A stretch of DNA of 64,000 nucleotides from Lysobacterales bacterium. GTDB lineage: Bacteria > Pseudomonadota > Gammaproteobacteria > Xanthomonadales > Xanthomonadaceae. Positions 56,310 through 64,000 of this stretch are shown here, one piece after another. The notes beneath the pieces were generated by a model. That model was not told the DNA's origin and did no database searches. It saw only the letters and a program-made list of their open reading frames with translations. The stretch lies in the NCBI GenBank assembly GCA_019510125.1, contig JAEKKX010000005.1:172009-236008 (forward strand), in the 5' to 3' direction. Position 1 is the first letter of the stretch, and the number at the start of each line of letters is the position of its first letter. Both the position numbers and the translations under genes were made by a program.

Positions 56310-57026
56310 TCACTGCACGCCGAGCAGCTCCACGTCGAAGACGAGGGTGGCGTCGGGAGGGATCGGGCCGCCCGGGGTGCCCTGCGCGCCGTAGGCCAGT
56401 TCCGGCGGCAGCCACAGCCGGTACTTGCTGCCGACCGGCATCAGTTGCAGACCCTCGGTCCAGCCGCGGATCACGCTGCCCAGGGGGAAGCTCGCAGGCT
56501 CGCCGCGATCGTAGGAACTGTCGAACTTGGTGCCGTCCAGCAGGGTGCCGACGTAGTGCACCTTGACCGTGGCGCCGGCGGCGGGCTTCGGGCCGCTGCC
56601 GGCCTTCAGCACCTGGTACTGCAGGCCCGAAGCGGTGGTCACGACGCCCGGCCTGGCGCCGTTTTCGGCCAGGAAGGCCTTGCCGGCGGCGGCGTTGCGC
56701 TCGGCCTGCGCCTTCGACTCGGCGACCTGCCGCTGCTGCATCTTCGCCGAGAACGCCTGCAGCGCGGCCTGCACCTCGGCATCGGTCATCCGCGACGGGC
56801 GGCCGGCCAGGACGTCGTCGATGGCGCGCTTGAGCACCTCGATGTCGAGGTCGCCGCTGGCCGGCTTCAGCGACTTGCCGATGTTCTGGCCGATCGCGTA
56901 GCTGGTGCGGTCCTTGTCGGTGGTCGGGGGCGCGGCCGCGGCGGGGCCGGCGGCGCGCGCGGCCATCGGCGAGGACAGCACGGCGGCGGTCAGCGCGGCG
57001 AGGACGACGGGGCGGAAATCGGGCAT
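56310..57026 (-). CDS. FKBP-type peptidyl-prolyl isomerase, secreted
   Basis: The 238-residue paralogue has a cleavable signal peptide (cut after ARA, about residue 25) instead of a lipobox. The dimerisation domain (35-125, TSYAIGQNIGKSLKP) and catalytic domain (130-238, [24 protein letters not shown] ... [26 protein letters not shown]) are complete. It should be a soluble periplasmic foldase, while the downstream copy is membrane-bound. Confidence 0.95.
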   Translation of the reverse strand: MPDFRPVVLAALTAAVLSSPMAARAAGPAAAAPPTTDKDRTSYAIGQNIGKSLKPASGDLDIEVLKRAIDDVLAGRPSRMTDAEVQAALQAFSAKMQQRQVAESKAQAERNAAAGKAFLAENGARPGVVTTASGLQYQVLKAGSGPKPAAGATVKVHYVGTLLDGTKFDSSYDRGEPASFPLGSVIRGWTEGLQLMPVGSKYRLWLPPELAYGAQGTPGGPIPPDATLVFDVELLGVQ

Positions 57027-57083
57027 CGGGATTCGGTCCGGGGACGTGGCGATGGGCAGGGCGATGGGCAAGGCGATCGCCGA

Positions 57084-58163
57084 TCAGGGGATGTCGAGCA
57101 GTTCGACGTCGAACACCAAGGTCGCGTTCGGGCCGATCACCGGCGGGTGGCCGCGCTCACCGTAGGCGATCGCGCCGGGGATCCAGAACCGGTACTTCGC
57201 GCCCACCGGCATCAGCGACAGGCCTTCGGTCCAGCCCGCGATGACCTGGTTCAGGGCGAACTCGACCGGCTGCCCGCGATCGTACGAGCTGTCGAACACG
57301 GTGCCGTCGAGCAGGGTGCCGCGGTAATGCACGCGAACCCGGTCGGTCGGGCGCGGACGCGGCCCGTTGCCCTGGCGCAGCACCCGGTACTGGAGGCCGG
57401 ACGGCGTCGCGATCACGCCCTTCTCGGTGCGGTTCTTCGCCAGGAAGGCGGCGCCGGCCTCGGCGTTGGTGCGGCCCAGCGTGGCGGCGCGCTGCTGCTG
57501 CTCGGCCTCCATCCGCTTGGAGAACGCCTGGCGGATCGCGTCCATCTCGGCCTCGGCCAGCAGCGGCTTGCCGGACGCCATCAGCGTGCGCACCGCCTGC
57601 AGGAACACCGGCAGGTCGATCTCGTCCTTGATCGGCGCGAGCGACCCGCCGACATCGGTGCCGACCATCAGCCCGACCTTGTCCTTCGCCACCGCCGGCG
57701 GGCGGGTGCCCGGCGGCAGCCCCGGCACGGGACGGCCGTTGCGTTCGGCGATGCGCTGCATCAGCGCGGTGCCGACGGTCTTGGACTCCGCGTCCGACAG
57801 CAGCGGCTGGCCGCCGTCGAAGGCGTTGCGCACGGCGCGCTCGAACGCGGCGAAGTCCATGTCGGGCCCCGAGCTGGCGATCGAGCGGCCGACGTCGGCG
57901 CCGATCATGTAGCTCACCTTGGCGCGGTCGCTGGACAGGTCCGGCGCCTTCTCCGCAGCCGACCTGGCATCGGGCTTCGCGGCGGCGGGCTTCGCGGCGG
58001 CGGGCTTCGCGGCGGCAGGCTTGGCGGCGGCGGGCCTGGCGGCCGGCTTCTCGGCCGCGTTCGCGGCGGCGATCATGCCCCCGGGGCAGGCCAGGCACAG
58101 CAGGACCATCCAGGACGGCAGGACCGCCTTCCATGCGGCGGCGCCGCGCACGCGATGACTCAT
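57084..58163 (-). CDS. FKBP isomerase with duplicated dimerisation domain and PAAAK repeats
   Basis: The 359-residue protein has a signal peptide (cut near ANA-A, residue 36) and four exact PAAAK repeats (44-63). Two dimerisation-like units follow: KVSYMIGADVGRSI ... ALM at 82-140 and KVGLMVGTDVGGSL ... MEAE at 162-225, each ending near QPLLS/KPLLA. One FKBP catalytic domain (245-359: VRVHYRGTLLDGTVFDSSYDR, AYGERGHPPVIGPNATLVFDVELL) completes it. The extra unit is not present in the two downstream paralogues and may let it form longer assemblies. The repeat linker is coded by 15-base DNA repeats at about 57970-58030. Confidence 0.93.
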   Translation of the reverse strand: MSHRVRGAAAWKAVLPSWMVLLCLACPGGMIAAANAAEKPAARPAAAKPAAAKPAAAKPAAAKPDARSAAEKAPDLSSDRAKVSYMIGADVGRSIASSGPDMDFAAFERAVRNAFDGGQPLLSDAESKTVGTALMQRIAERNGRPVPGLPPGTRPPAVAKDKVGLMVGTDVGGSLAPIKDEIDLPVFLQAVRTLMASGKPLLAEAEMDAIRQAFSKRMEAEQQQRAATLGRTNAEAGAAFLAKNRTEKGVIATPSGLQYRVLRQGNGPRPRPTDRVRVHYRGTLLDGTVFDSSYDRGQPVEFALNQVIAGWTEGLSLMPVGAKYRFWIPGAIAYGERGHPPVIGPNATLVFDVELLDIP

Positions 58164-58334
58164 CGAACTCTCCGGGAAACGACCGCATCCGTCGCCGGGC
58201 CCCTGCCCGGCGCACGGGCGGCCGAACGCCTATTGTCGCGGTCGCGGCCGAAGGCGGCAATGAGCGGCGGGCGGCGGTTCACGGAAAGCGATGCGAAGAA
58301 CACGGACGAACCGGCGGATTCACGGCTTCGGCGT

Positions 58335-58907
58335 TCACGGCTTCGGCGCGGGCGCCTGCAGCGCGCGCTCGATCGCCGCGATCACCTCCGGCGCATCGGG
58401 CTTGGTCCGGCTGCCGAAGCTGGCGATCACCTTGCCGTCGCGGCCGATCAGGTACTTGTGGAAGTTCCACTTCGGCGCCTCGCCGGTGGCCGCCAGCAGC
58501 GCCTTGTAGAACGGCGTCGCCTCGGCCCCGACCACGTGGACCTTCTGGAACATCGGGAATTTCACGCCATAGGTGAGCGTGCAGAATTCCTGGATCTGCT
58601 TCTCGTCGGCGTATTCCTGGTTCATGAAATCGCCCGACGGGAAGCCGAGCACGGCGAACCCCTGCGGCCGATAGCGCGCGTGCAGGGCCTCCAGGGCCTC
58701 GAACTGCGGGGTGAAGCCGCATTTGCTGGCCGTGTTGACCACCAGCAGCACCTGGCCGCGGTAGGCGGTCGCCAGATGCACCGGGGTCTTGCCGGCCAGG
58801 GGGCGGTAGCGCTGGTCCAGCAGCCCACCGTCGGCGGCGGCGGCGGCCAGCAGGGAAAAGGCGAACAGGGCGGCGACGGCCAGGCTTCTGGCCAACAGGC
58901 GGCGCAT
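58335..58907 (-). CDS. Glutathione peroxidase, exported
   Basis: The 190-residue protein has a signal-like hydrophobic N-terminus (4-25, cut near AAA-D). The thioredoxin-fold peroxidase motif is VVNTASKCGFTPQFE with catalytic Cys63 (not selenocysteine), and the Gln and Trp of the triad are around FPSGDFMNQE and KWNFHKYLI. Most bacterial BtuE-type members are cytoplasmic and use thioredoxin; an exported form would work in the periplasm. It reduces lipid or hydrogen peroxides. It diverges from the YtrA operon. Confidence 0.9.
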   Translation of the reverse strand: MRRLLARSLAVAALFAFSLLAAAAADGGLLDQRYRPLAGKTPVHLATAYRGQVLLVVNTASKCGFTPQFEALEALHARYRPQGFAVLGFPSGDFMNQEYADEKQIQEFCTLTYGVKFPMFQKVHVVGAEATPFYKALLAATGEAPKWNFHKYLIGRDGKVIASFGSRTKPDAPEVIAAIERALQAPAPKP

Positions 58908-58974
58908 GGTGGGGCTCCGGGTCCGGGGGGCCCCGAGTATGACTTCAGTTGGGTCGGATTGGTTTCGCGGGGGC

Positions 58975-59016
58975 TTGCCTTCTCGTGTCTTGGTGTTATA
59001 GTTGAATACAACACCA
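58975..59016 (+). promoter_or_regulatory. Promoter and operator of the YtrA-ABC operon
   Basis: TTGCCT (58975-58980), a 16-base spacer and TATAGT (58997-59002) form the promoter. A 26-base dyad with perfect arms TGGTGTT (58991-58997) and AACACCA (59010-59016) covers the minus-10 and transcript start. It is a fitting operator for the YtrA-type repressor encoded as the second gene of the operon. Confidence 0.75.
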
Positions 59017-59039
59017 GTCAACACGAACAGGAGTTGACC

Positions 59040-59279
59040 ATGCCCCGCAAGCTGTTCCATGCGTACCGCGGCCTCGCCATCGCGCTGGGCCTGCTCACCG
59101 TCGGCCTGATCGTCAGCCTGCCCGCGCAGGAATCGATCGGCGCCGACGCCGCACTCCAGGCCCCGGGCGAACGCGATCCGGGTCCCAGCCGCAGCCATCG
59201 CCGGGCCCTGGCCCGCGAGTCCCTCGCGCTGCCCTTCTTTTCCTTCGCGCAGAGCCTGCGCCGCGGCAACGGGAGCTGA
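59040..59279 (+). CDS. Small single-helix membrane protein, first gene of YtrA operon
   Basis: The 79-residue protein has one transmembrane or signal-anchor segment (12-30, LAIALGLLTVGLIVSLPA) and a short exported tail of about 50 residues, Arg/Ser/Pro-rich, ending SFAQSLRRGNGS. AGGAG stands 8 bases before the ATG. Three bases separate its stop from the regulator start, so it is cotranscribed and likely coregulated with the ABC transporter. I recognise no family. Confidence 0.7.
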   Translation: MPRKLFHAYRGLAIALGLLTVGLIVSLPAQESIGADAALQAPGERDPGPSRSHRRALARESLALPFFSFAQSLRRGNGS

Positions 59280-59282
59280 TCC

Positions 59283-59654
59283 ATGACCGCCATCCAGTGG
59301 AGCGACGGCGCTCCGATCTATCGCCAGTTGAAGGAGCGGGTCATCGCGATGATGCTCGACGGCCTGCTCAAGCCCGGCGACCCCCTCCCCTCGGTGCGCC
59401 AGGTGGCCGCCGAATACCAACTCAACCCGATCACCGTGTCTCGCGCCTACCAGGAACTGGCCGACGAGGCGCTCGTCGAAAAACGCAGAGGACTGGGCAT
59501 GTACGTCACCGAAGAAGCCGCGAAGAAACTGCTCTTGAGCGAGCGCGAACGCTTCCTGCAGGAGGAATGGCCGCTGGTCGTCGAGCGCATCCAGCGCCTC
59601 GGCCTGCGCATGGACGAGCTGTTGAAGCCGGTCGTGGACGGGGGTGACGCATGA
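59283..59654 (+). CDS. GntR family regulator, YtrA type
   Basis: The 123-residue protein has the GntR winged helix (10-75: APIYRQLKERVIAMMLDGLLKPGDPLPSVRQVAAEYQLNPITVSRAYQELADEALVEKRRGLGMYV) and only a short helical tail (76-123). That size and GLGMYV pattern define the YtrA subfamily, which controls adjacent ABC transporters. It lacks a large effector domain. Its stop overlaps the ATPase gene start (ATGA). It should repress the operon through the dyad at 58991-59016. Confidence 0.93.
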   Translation: MTAIQWSDGAPIYRQLKERVIAMMLDGLLKPGDPLPSVRQVAAEYQLNPITVSRAYQELADEALVEKRRGLGMYVTEEAAKKLLLSERERFLQEEWPLVVERIQRLGLRMDELLKPVVDGGDA

Positions 59655-60511
59655 GCGCCGTCGTCACCGCCCGCGGCCTGCGCAAGGCCTACAAGAACAA
59701 GGTCGCGCTGGACAGCGTCGACTTCGAGATCGGCGCCGGCCGCATCGTCGGCCTGATCGGCCCCAACGGCGCCGGCAAGACCACCGCCCTGAAGGCCGTG
59801 CTCGGCCTGATCCCGTTCGACGGCGAGCTCAAGGTGCTGGGCCACGACCCGCGCACCGAGCGCGACGCGCTGATGAACGACGTGTGCTTCATCGCCGACG
59901 TGGCCGTGCTGCCGCGCTGGATCCGGGTCAGCGAAGCGGTCGACTTCGTCGCCGGCGTGCATCCCCGCTTCGACCGGGCCAAGTGCGAGCGCTTCATCGC
60001 CAACACCCAGCTCAAGCCCGACCTGCGGGTGCGCGAGATGTCCAAGGGCATGATCGTGCAGTTGCACCTGGCGCTGGTGATGGCGATCGACGCCAGGCTG
60101 CTGGTGCTGGACGAACCGACCCTGGGCCTGGACATCCTCTATCGCAAGCAGTTCTACCAGCGCCTGCTGGAGGACTACTTCGACGAACAGAAGACGATCG
60201 TGATCACCACCCACCAGGTCGAGGAGATCGAGCACATCCTGACCGACGTGATGTTCATCCGCGACGGCAAGGTCGTGCTCGACGCGACCATGGAAAGCCT
60301 GGGCGAGCGCTATGTCGAAGTGATGGTCAACGCCGACCGCGCCGATGAGGCGCGCGCGCTGCGGCCGATCGACGAACGCGCGCTTCCGTTCGGCAAGACC
60401 GTGATGCTGTTCGACGGCGTGTCGCAGCCGCAATTGGCAGCGTTCGGCGAAACCCGGATCCCCGGCCTCGCCGACCTGTTCGTCGCCACCATGAAGGGGA
60501 CCTACGCATGA
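59651..60511 (+). CDS. ABC transporter ATP-binding protein
   Basis: The 286-residue ATPase has Walker A GPNGAGKT (37-44), the Q-loop region before VCFIADV, a degenerate signature MSKGM (130-134), Walker B LLVLDEPTLGLD (150-161) and the H-loop TTHQ. Its overall pattern is that of YtrB/BcrA-type exporters. The last 70 residues form a small C-terminal domain. Together with the membrane protein downstream it would build an efflux complex, perhaps for cell-envelope-active compounds. Confidence 0.93.
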   Translation: MSAVVTARGLRKAYKNKVALDSVDFEIGAGRIVGLIGPNGAGKTTALKAVLGLIPFDGELKVLGHDPRTERDALMNDVCFIADVAVLPRWIRVSEAVDFVAGVHPRFDRAKCERFIANTQLKPDLRVREMSKGMIVQLHLALVMAIDARLLVLDEPTLGLDILYRKQFYQRLLEDYFDEQKTIVITTHQVEEIEHILTDVMFIRDGKVVLDATMESLGERYVEVMVNADRADEARALRPIDERALPFGKTVMLFDGVSQPQLAAFGETRIPGLADLFVATMKGTYA

Positions 60512-61527
60512 ACGCCACCACCCTCGCCCCCTCGGCACAGGCCGCCCCGGCCTTCGGCCCCGCGCAGAAGCTGAAGCTGCTGCTCAAACGGGAATACTGG
60601 GAAAACCGCAGTTTCGTGTGGGCGCCGGCCATCACCGGCATCATCGCGACCGTGTTCCTCACCATCGGCATGATCGTCGCCACGATCTTCATCCAGAAGG
60701 CGAAGGGGGAAGGCAACTTCCACAACGACTTCTCGATCGACGGCGAACCGGTGGGACAGGGCCTGGGCATGCTCGCCACCGGCATCTTCGCCAACAGCAT
60801 CTTCCTGACGATGCTGGTGATGGCCTTCGTGGTGTTCTTCTACGCCCTCGGCGCCCTCTACGACGAGCGCCGCGACCGCAGCGTGCTGTTCTGGAAGTCG
60901 CTGCCGATCTCCGACGCCCAGGTCGTGCTGTCCAAGGCCCTCTGGGCGGTGGTGCTCGGCCCGGTCGCCGGCATCGCGGTCGGGGTCGTGCTCGGCATCG
61001 TGCTGTGGCTGGTGGTCGGCCTGACCCTGGTGGTCAACGGCATGCCGGGCATCGGCGCGTACTTCACCGGCATCCGGCCCTTCCATGCGCTCGGCCAGAT
61101 CCTCGGCATGCTGCCGGTCGGCATCCTCTGGTCGCTGCCCACCGTCGGCTGGCTGATGCTGTGCTCGGCCTGGTCGCGACGCTTCCCGTTCCTGTGGGCG
61201 GTGCTGATCCCGCTGCTGGGCTGCGCGATGCTGAGCATGACCGGCCTGATCTTCAGCGCCGTCAGCGGGGCCGATTTCCCGCACGGCAGCCTGTGGTACA
61301 TCGTCGCCCTGCGCGGACTGGGCAGCCTGATCCCCGGCACCTGGTTCGTCCACGCGGCCGATGCGACCGATCTCGTCCACAAGGCCGGCGAAGGCATGGC
61401 CTCGGAATTGAACCTGCTCACGAGCTGGCAGGCGTTCGGCAGCCTGGACCTCTGGCTGGGCGCGGCGATCGGCATCGCGATGATCGTCCTCGCCACCCGC
61501 CTCCGCCGCTGGCGCGACGAGGGCTGA
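60508..61527 (+). CDS. ABC transporter permease
   Basis: The 339-residue membrane protein has a first transmembrane segment after LLLKREYWENRSF (about 38-62), a periplasmic loop (FIQKAKGEGNFHNDF...), and five further helices around 90-115, 145-175, 200-220, 225-250 and 310-330. FYALGALYDERRDRSVLFWKSLPISD is the conserved cytoplasmic coupling segment of ABC-2 type permeases. The start overlaps the ATPase stop (ATGA). Substrate unknown. Confidence 0.9.
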   Translation: MNATTLAPSAQAAPAFGPAQKLKLLLKREYWENRSFVWAPAITGIIATVFLTIGMIVATIFIQKAKGEGNFHNDFSIDGEPVGQGLGMLATGIFANSIFLTMLVMAFVVFFYALGALYDERRDRSVLFWKSLPISDAQVVLSKALWAVVLGPVAGIAVGVVLGIVLWLVVGLTLVVNGMPGIGAYFTGIRPFHALGQILGMLPVGILWSLPTVGWLMLCSAWSRRFPFLWAVLIPLLGCAMLSMTGLIFSAVSGADFPHGSLWYIVALRGLGSLIPGTWFVHAADATDLVHKAGEGMASELNLLTSWQAFGSLDLWLGAAIGIAMIVLATRLRRWRDEG

Positions 61528-61681
61528 GCCGAACGACGGGCCCGACCATGGCGGCCGGGCCCGTCGCTCCGGAGCCGGGCCACGCCCCCACGGCGTCGGC
61601 CCCGCCCGCCTCCGCCGGCACCGTTGCCGCACACTGCGACACCCCACATCCCCGCCACCGCCCCTCTTCCGAGGCATCGCC

Positions 61682-62386
61682 ATGCGTACCCAGATCCGCA
61701 CCCTTTCCGCCGCCCTCCTGCTCTGCCTGCCGCTGCTGGCCTGCTCGAACGACCCGTCGGCCGCGGGCGCCAAGAGCGGGCAGGACGAACCCGGCTTCAT
61801 CGCCCGCGCCGCCAAGGAAGCGACCGACAAGGCCCGCGACGAACTGGCGAAGAACGACATCGACCTCAACGCCGACGGCCAGCCCAAGGCCGCGATCACG
61901 CCCAAGGGCGACCTCCTGATCGACGGCAAGCCGGTGGCCATGAACGACGCCCAGCGCAAGCTCGCCCTCGACTACCGCGCCGGGGTCACCGCCATCGCCG
62001 AGGCCGGCATCGACATCGGCCTGCAGGGCGCGGACCTGGCCGGCAAGGCGGTCACCGAAGCGCTGGCCGGCGTGTTCTCGGGCAAGAGCGACGAGGTCGA
62101 GAAGCGCATCGAGCACCACGCCGAAGGCATCAAGGCCTCGGCCGTGAAGCTGTGCACGAAGCTGCCGGCGCTGCTCGACGCCCAGACCCGGCTCGCCGAG
62201 GCGGTTCCCGAGTTCAAGCCCTACGCCTCGATGACCCAGGGCGACATCGACGACTGCGGCAAGGACGGCAAGGTCGACCTCAATCTGCCCGGCGTGCACG
62301 TGAACACCGATGACGCCGACGGCGGCCACGCCGACAGCACCGCCGCGGAAGCCGAAGCGGCCGCGGGCGACAGCGCGAAGAAGTGA
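61682..62386 (+). CDS. DUF2884 (YggN-like) lipoprotein
   Basis: The 234-residue protein has a lipoprotein signal peptide with lipobox LLAC (Cys21). The body holds AITPKGDLLIDGKPVAMNDAQRKLALDYRAGVTAIAEAGIDIGLQGADLAGKAV and a helical segment, matching DUF2884 proteins such as YggN of E. coli, whose function is unknown. Two cysteines (KLCTKLP, DDCGKDG) may pair. The C-terminal 40 residues are acidic and alanine-rich. A separate transcription unit from the ABC operon is likely, since 154 bases intervene. Confidence 0.82.
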   Translation: MRTQIRTLSAALLLCLPLLACSNDPSAAGAKSGQDEPGFIARAAKEATDKARDELAKNDIDLNADGQPKAAITPKGDLLIDGKPVAMNDAQRKLALDYRAGVTAIAEAGIDIGLQGADLAGKAVTEALAGVFSGKSDEVEKRIEHHAEGIKASAVKLCTKLPALLDAQTRLAEAVPEFKPYASMTQGDIDDCGKDGKVDLNLPGVHVNTDDADGGHADSTAAEAEAAAGDSAKK

Positions 62387-62407
62387 AGTGCGCCGCGGGC
62401 GGCGGCC

Positions 62408-63838
62408 TCAGCCGCTGCCCGCTCCCGCGCGCAGGCCGCCCTCGGTCAGCGCGGCCGGATCGAGCAGCCGCCGCAGTTCGTCCGCCGGCAGGCCGCTGTC
62501 CTCCAGCGCCACTTCGAACACCGGACGCCGCTCGCGATACGCCCGCTTGGCGATCGCGGCGGCCTTTTCGTAGCCGATCACCGGATTGAGCGCGGTCACC
62601 AGGATCGGGTTGCGCGCCAGCGCATCGGCGACGCGATCGGGCCGGAACACCAGCCCCGCCACCGCCTCGTCGGCCAGCGCGCGCATCGCGTTCGACAGCA
62701 GGCCGATGCCGTCCAGCAGGTCCGCCGCGATCAGCGGCAGCATCACGTTGAGCTGGAAATTGCCGCTCTGGCCGGCGATGGTGATCGCGGCGTGATGGCC
62801 CATCACCTGCGCCGCGACCATGCACACCGCTTCGGGGACCACCGGGTTGACCTTGCCCGGCATGATCGACGAGCCCGGCTGCAGCGCCGGCAGTTCGATC
62901 TCGCCCAGGCCCGTCAGCGGCCCGGAATTCATCCAGCGCAGGTCGTTGGCGATCTTCATCAGTGCCACCGCGAGTGCGTTCAACTGCCCGGACAGTTCGA
63001 CCGCGTCGTCCTGCGCGGCCAGGCCCTCGAAGGTGTCCTCGGCGGGCACGAAGCGGGCGCCGGCCAGCACCGACAGGGTCTGCGCCACGCGCTTGCCGAA
63101 CCCGGCCGGGGCATTGATCCCGGTCCCGACCGCGGTGCCGCCGATCGGCAGCCGGCGCACCCGCTTGAGGGTGTCCTCGATCCGCTGCCGCGCCGACTCG
63201 AGCTGCGCCGACCACGCGCCGAACTCCTGGCCGAAGGTCAGCGGCATCGCGTCCATCAGGTGGGTGCGGCCGGTCTTGACCAGCTTGCGGCCCTCGCGGG
63301 CGCGGCGGTCGATCGTCGAACGCAGGTGCTTGAGCGCCGGCAGCAGGTCCTCGACCGTCGCCAGGGTGGCGGCGACGCGGATCGCGGTCGGCACCACGTC
63401 GTTGGAGCTCTGGCCGAGGTTGACATCGTCGTTGGGATGGACCCGGCCGCGGCCGCCGCGCATCGCCAGCGCGGCGATCACCTCGTTCGCGTTCATGTTG
63501 CTGGAGGTGCCGGACCCGGTCTGGAAGATGTCGACCGGGAAGTGCCCGTCGTGCTCGCCCTCGGCGACCTCCAGCGCGGCCTTGCGGATGGCCGCGGCGC
63601 GGGTCTTGGGCAGCAGGCCGAGGTTGGCGTTGGTCTGCGCCGCCGCGGCCTTGATCAGCCCCAGCGCGCGGATGAAGCCGCGCGGCATCGGTCGCCCGGA
63701 GATGCGGAAGTTGCGCCGCGCACGCTCGGTCTGCGCGCCCCAGAGCGCATCCGCGGGAACCCGCAGTTCGCCCATGCTGTCGTGCTCGATGCGGTACGGG
63801 GGCGGCACCGCCTCCGCTGCCGCGTTGCGCCTGGCCAT
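62408..63838 (-). CDS. fumC: Class II fumarate hydratase
   Basis: The 476-residue enzyme interconverts fumarate and malate without an iron-sulfur cluster. The superfamily signature GSSIMPGKVNP (about residues 320-331, with the mobile-loop serine) and TGRTHLMDAMPLTFGQEF, GGTAVGTGINAP and HPNDDVNLGQSSNDVVPTA are all intact. The first 13 residues are an extension over typical FumC. It diverges from purB, which belongs to the same superfamily, across 102 bases. Confidence 0.96.
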   Translation of the reverse strand: MARRNAAAEAVPPPYRIEHDSMGELRVPADALWGAQTERARRNFRISGRPMPRGFIRALGLIKAAAAQTNANLGLLPKTRAAAIRKAALEVAEGEHDGHFPVDIFQTGSGTSSNMNANEVIAALAMRGGRGRVHPNDDVNLGQSSNDVVPTAIRVAATLATVEDLLPALKHLRSTIDRRAREGRKLVKTGRTHLMDAMPLTFGQEFGAWSAQLESARQRIEDTLKRVRRLPIGGTAVGTGINAPAGFGKRVAQTLSVLAGARFVPAEDTFEGLAAQDDAVELSGQLNALAVALMKIANDLRWMNSGPLTGLGEIELPALQPGSSIMPGKVNPVVPEAVCMVAAQVMGHHAAITIAGQSGNFQLNVMLPLIAADLLDGIGLLSNAMRALADEAVAGLVFRPDRVADALARNPILVTALNPVIGYEKAAAIAKRAYRERRPVFEVALEDSGLPADELRRLLDPAALTEGGLRAGAGSG

Positions 63839-63940
63839 CGCCGGTCTCCCGAACAGGTGTGGAGGAATGGCGGGAGCATACGCCGCCCCCCGTTTACAAT
63901 GCCCGTCTACCCGACCGCGGTTCCCCGCCCCCTGCCCGCC

Positions 63941-64000
63941 ATGTCCGAATCGACCCTGCTCGCCCTCTCCCCGCTCGACGGCCGCTATGCCGGCAAGGTC
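63941..64000 (+). CDS. purB: Adenylosuccinate lyase (N-terminal fragment)
   Basis: The first 20 codons are present before the window ends: MSESTLLALSPLDGRYAGKV. The ALSPLDGRY string is the conserved start of proteobacterial PurB, which acts twice in purine synthesis. A TACAAT hexamer at 63895-63900 is a possible minus-10, about 40 bases before the ATG. The gene continues beyond the window. Confidence 0.88.
   Translation, partial: MSESTLLALSPLDGRYAGKV

Noticed and set aside
57965-58040. Short tandem DNA repeats, possible CRISPR or minisatellite
   Set aside because: The 15-base units lie in frame and encode the PAAAK linker of the first FKBP protein; there are no spacers.
56034-59279. A 1081-codon plus-strand frame opposite the FKBP genes
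   Set aside because: Composition is typical of GC-rich antisense; three FKBP proteins are clear on the other strand. Only its extreme 3' end coincides with the real small membrane protein gene at 59040.

Overview
This is a GC-rich (roughly 70% G+C) chromosomal window, almost fully coding, from a gammaproteobacterium of the Lysobacteraceae/Xanthomonadaceae type (Lysobacter, Luteimonas or a close relative). The assignment is an inference. It rests on a methionine synthase split into two overlapping genes, a GH25 lysozyme, the very large NAD-dependent glutamate dehydrogenase, GTAG-type REP palindromes like those of Stenotrophomonas/Xanthomonas, and small xanthomonad-type hypothetical genes. There is no prophage, insertion sequence, plasmid function or CRISPR array.

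Layout. 0.2-3.4 kb: a two-domain fatty-acyl reductase-like SDR, diverging from an acyl-CoA-binding protein and a TetR regulator. 3.6-4.6 kb: two tiny secreted proteins with identical cysteine spacing, and a phasin-like protein with a histone-like tail. 4.9-9.5 kb: a TPR-like protein, tRNA-Val(CAC), an orphan TolA/TonB C-terminal-domain protein, dnaB and the rpsF-rpsR-rplI operon. 9.8-14.9 kb: a secreted serine hydrolase, a DUF885 metallopeptidase, a GAF-GGDEF protein and an IscA-type protein. 15-21.4 kb: asnS, small coupled hypothetical genes, PaiB, TraX, an atypical SDR, two PilZ proteins and nei. 22-29.6 kb: a kynurenine/3-hydroxyanthranilate degradation cluster (aldehyde dehydrogenase, carbonic anhydrase, unknown secreted protein, RidA-type deaminase, 3-hydroxyanthranilate dioxygenase, ACMS decarboxylase, kynureninase, kynurenine monooxygenase). 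29.5-34 kb: sbcB, a DUF2461 protein, and a secreted lipase-like hydrolase with a partner protein. 34.3-40.1 kb: a 5'-nucleotidase, an RCC1-repeat secreted protein of different base composition, NAD kinase and a GH25 lysozyme. 40.2-46.4 kb: NAD-glutamate dehydrogenase and an acyl-CoA dehydrogenase. 46.5-51.4 kb: an ArsR-methyltransferase fusion regulator translationally coupled to the split metH, whose second half carries an in-frame repeat element. 51.4-58.9 kb: a hydrolase, a permuted papain-fold peptidase, DUF2058, slyX, ugd, three tandem FKBP isomerases and a glutathione peroxidase. 59-64 kb: a YtrA-type regulator/ABC exporter operon, a DUF2884 lipoprotein, fumC and the start of purB.

How genes work together. 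The kynurenine cluster supplies the steps from kynurenine to the aminomuconate/oxalocrotonate level; tryptophan dioxygenase, kynurenine formamidase and the lower steps are not in the window. The acyl reductase, acyl-CoA-binding protein and TetR form a likely lipid-reduction module. ArsR-MT with metH1/metH2 looks like a self-contained methionine-cycle unit. The YtrA operon has a clear promoter with an overlapping 26-bp palindrome, consistent with autoregulation. Candidate novelties are the CX6C-X9-CX6C peptide pair, the repeat insertion inside MetH, the unknown secreted protein and carbonic anhydrase inside the kynurenine cluster, and the compositionally odd RCC1/PxKF protein.
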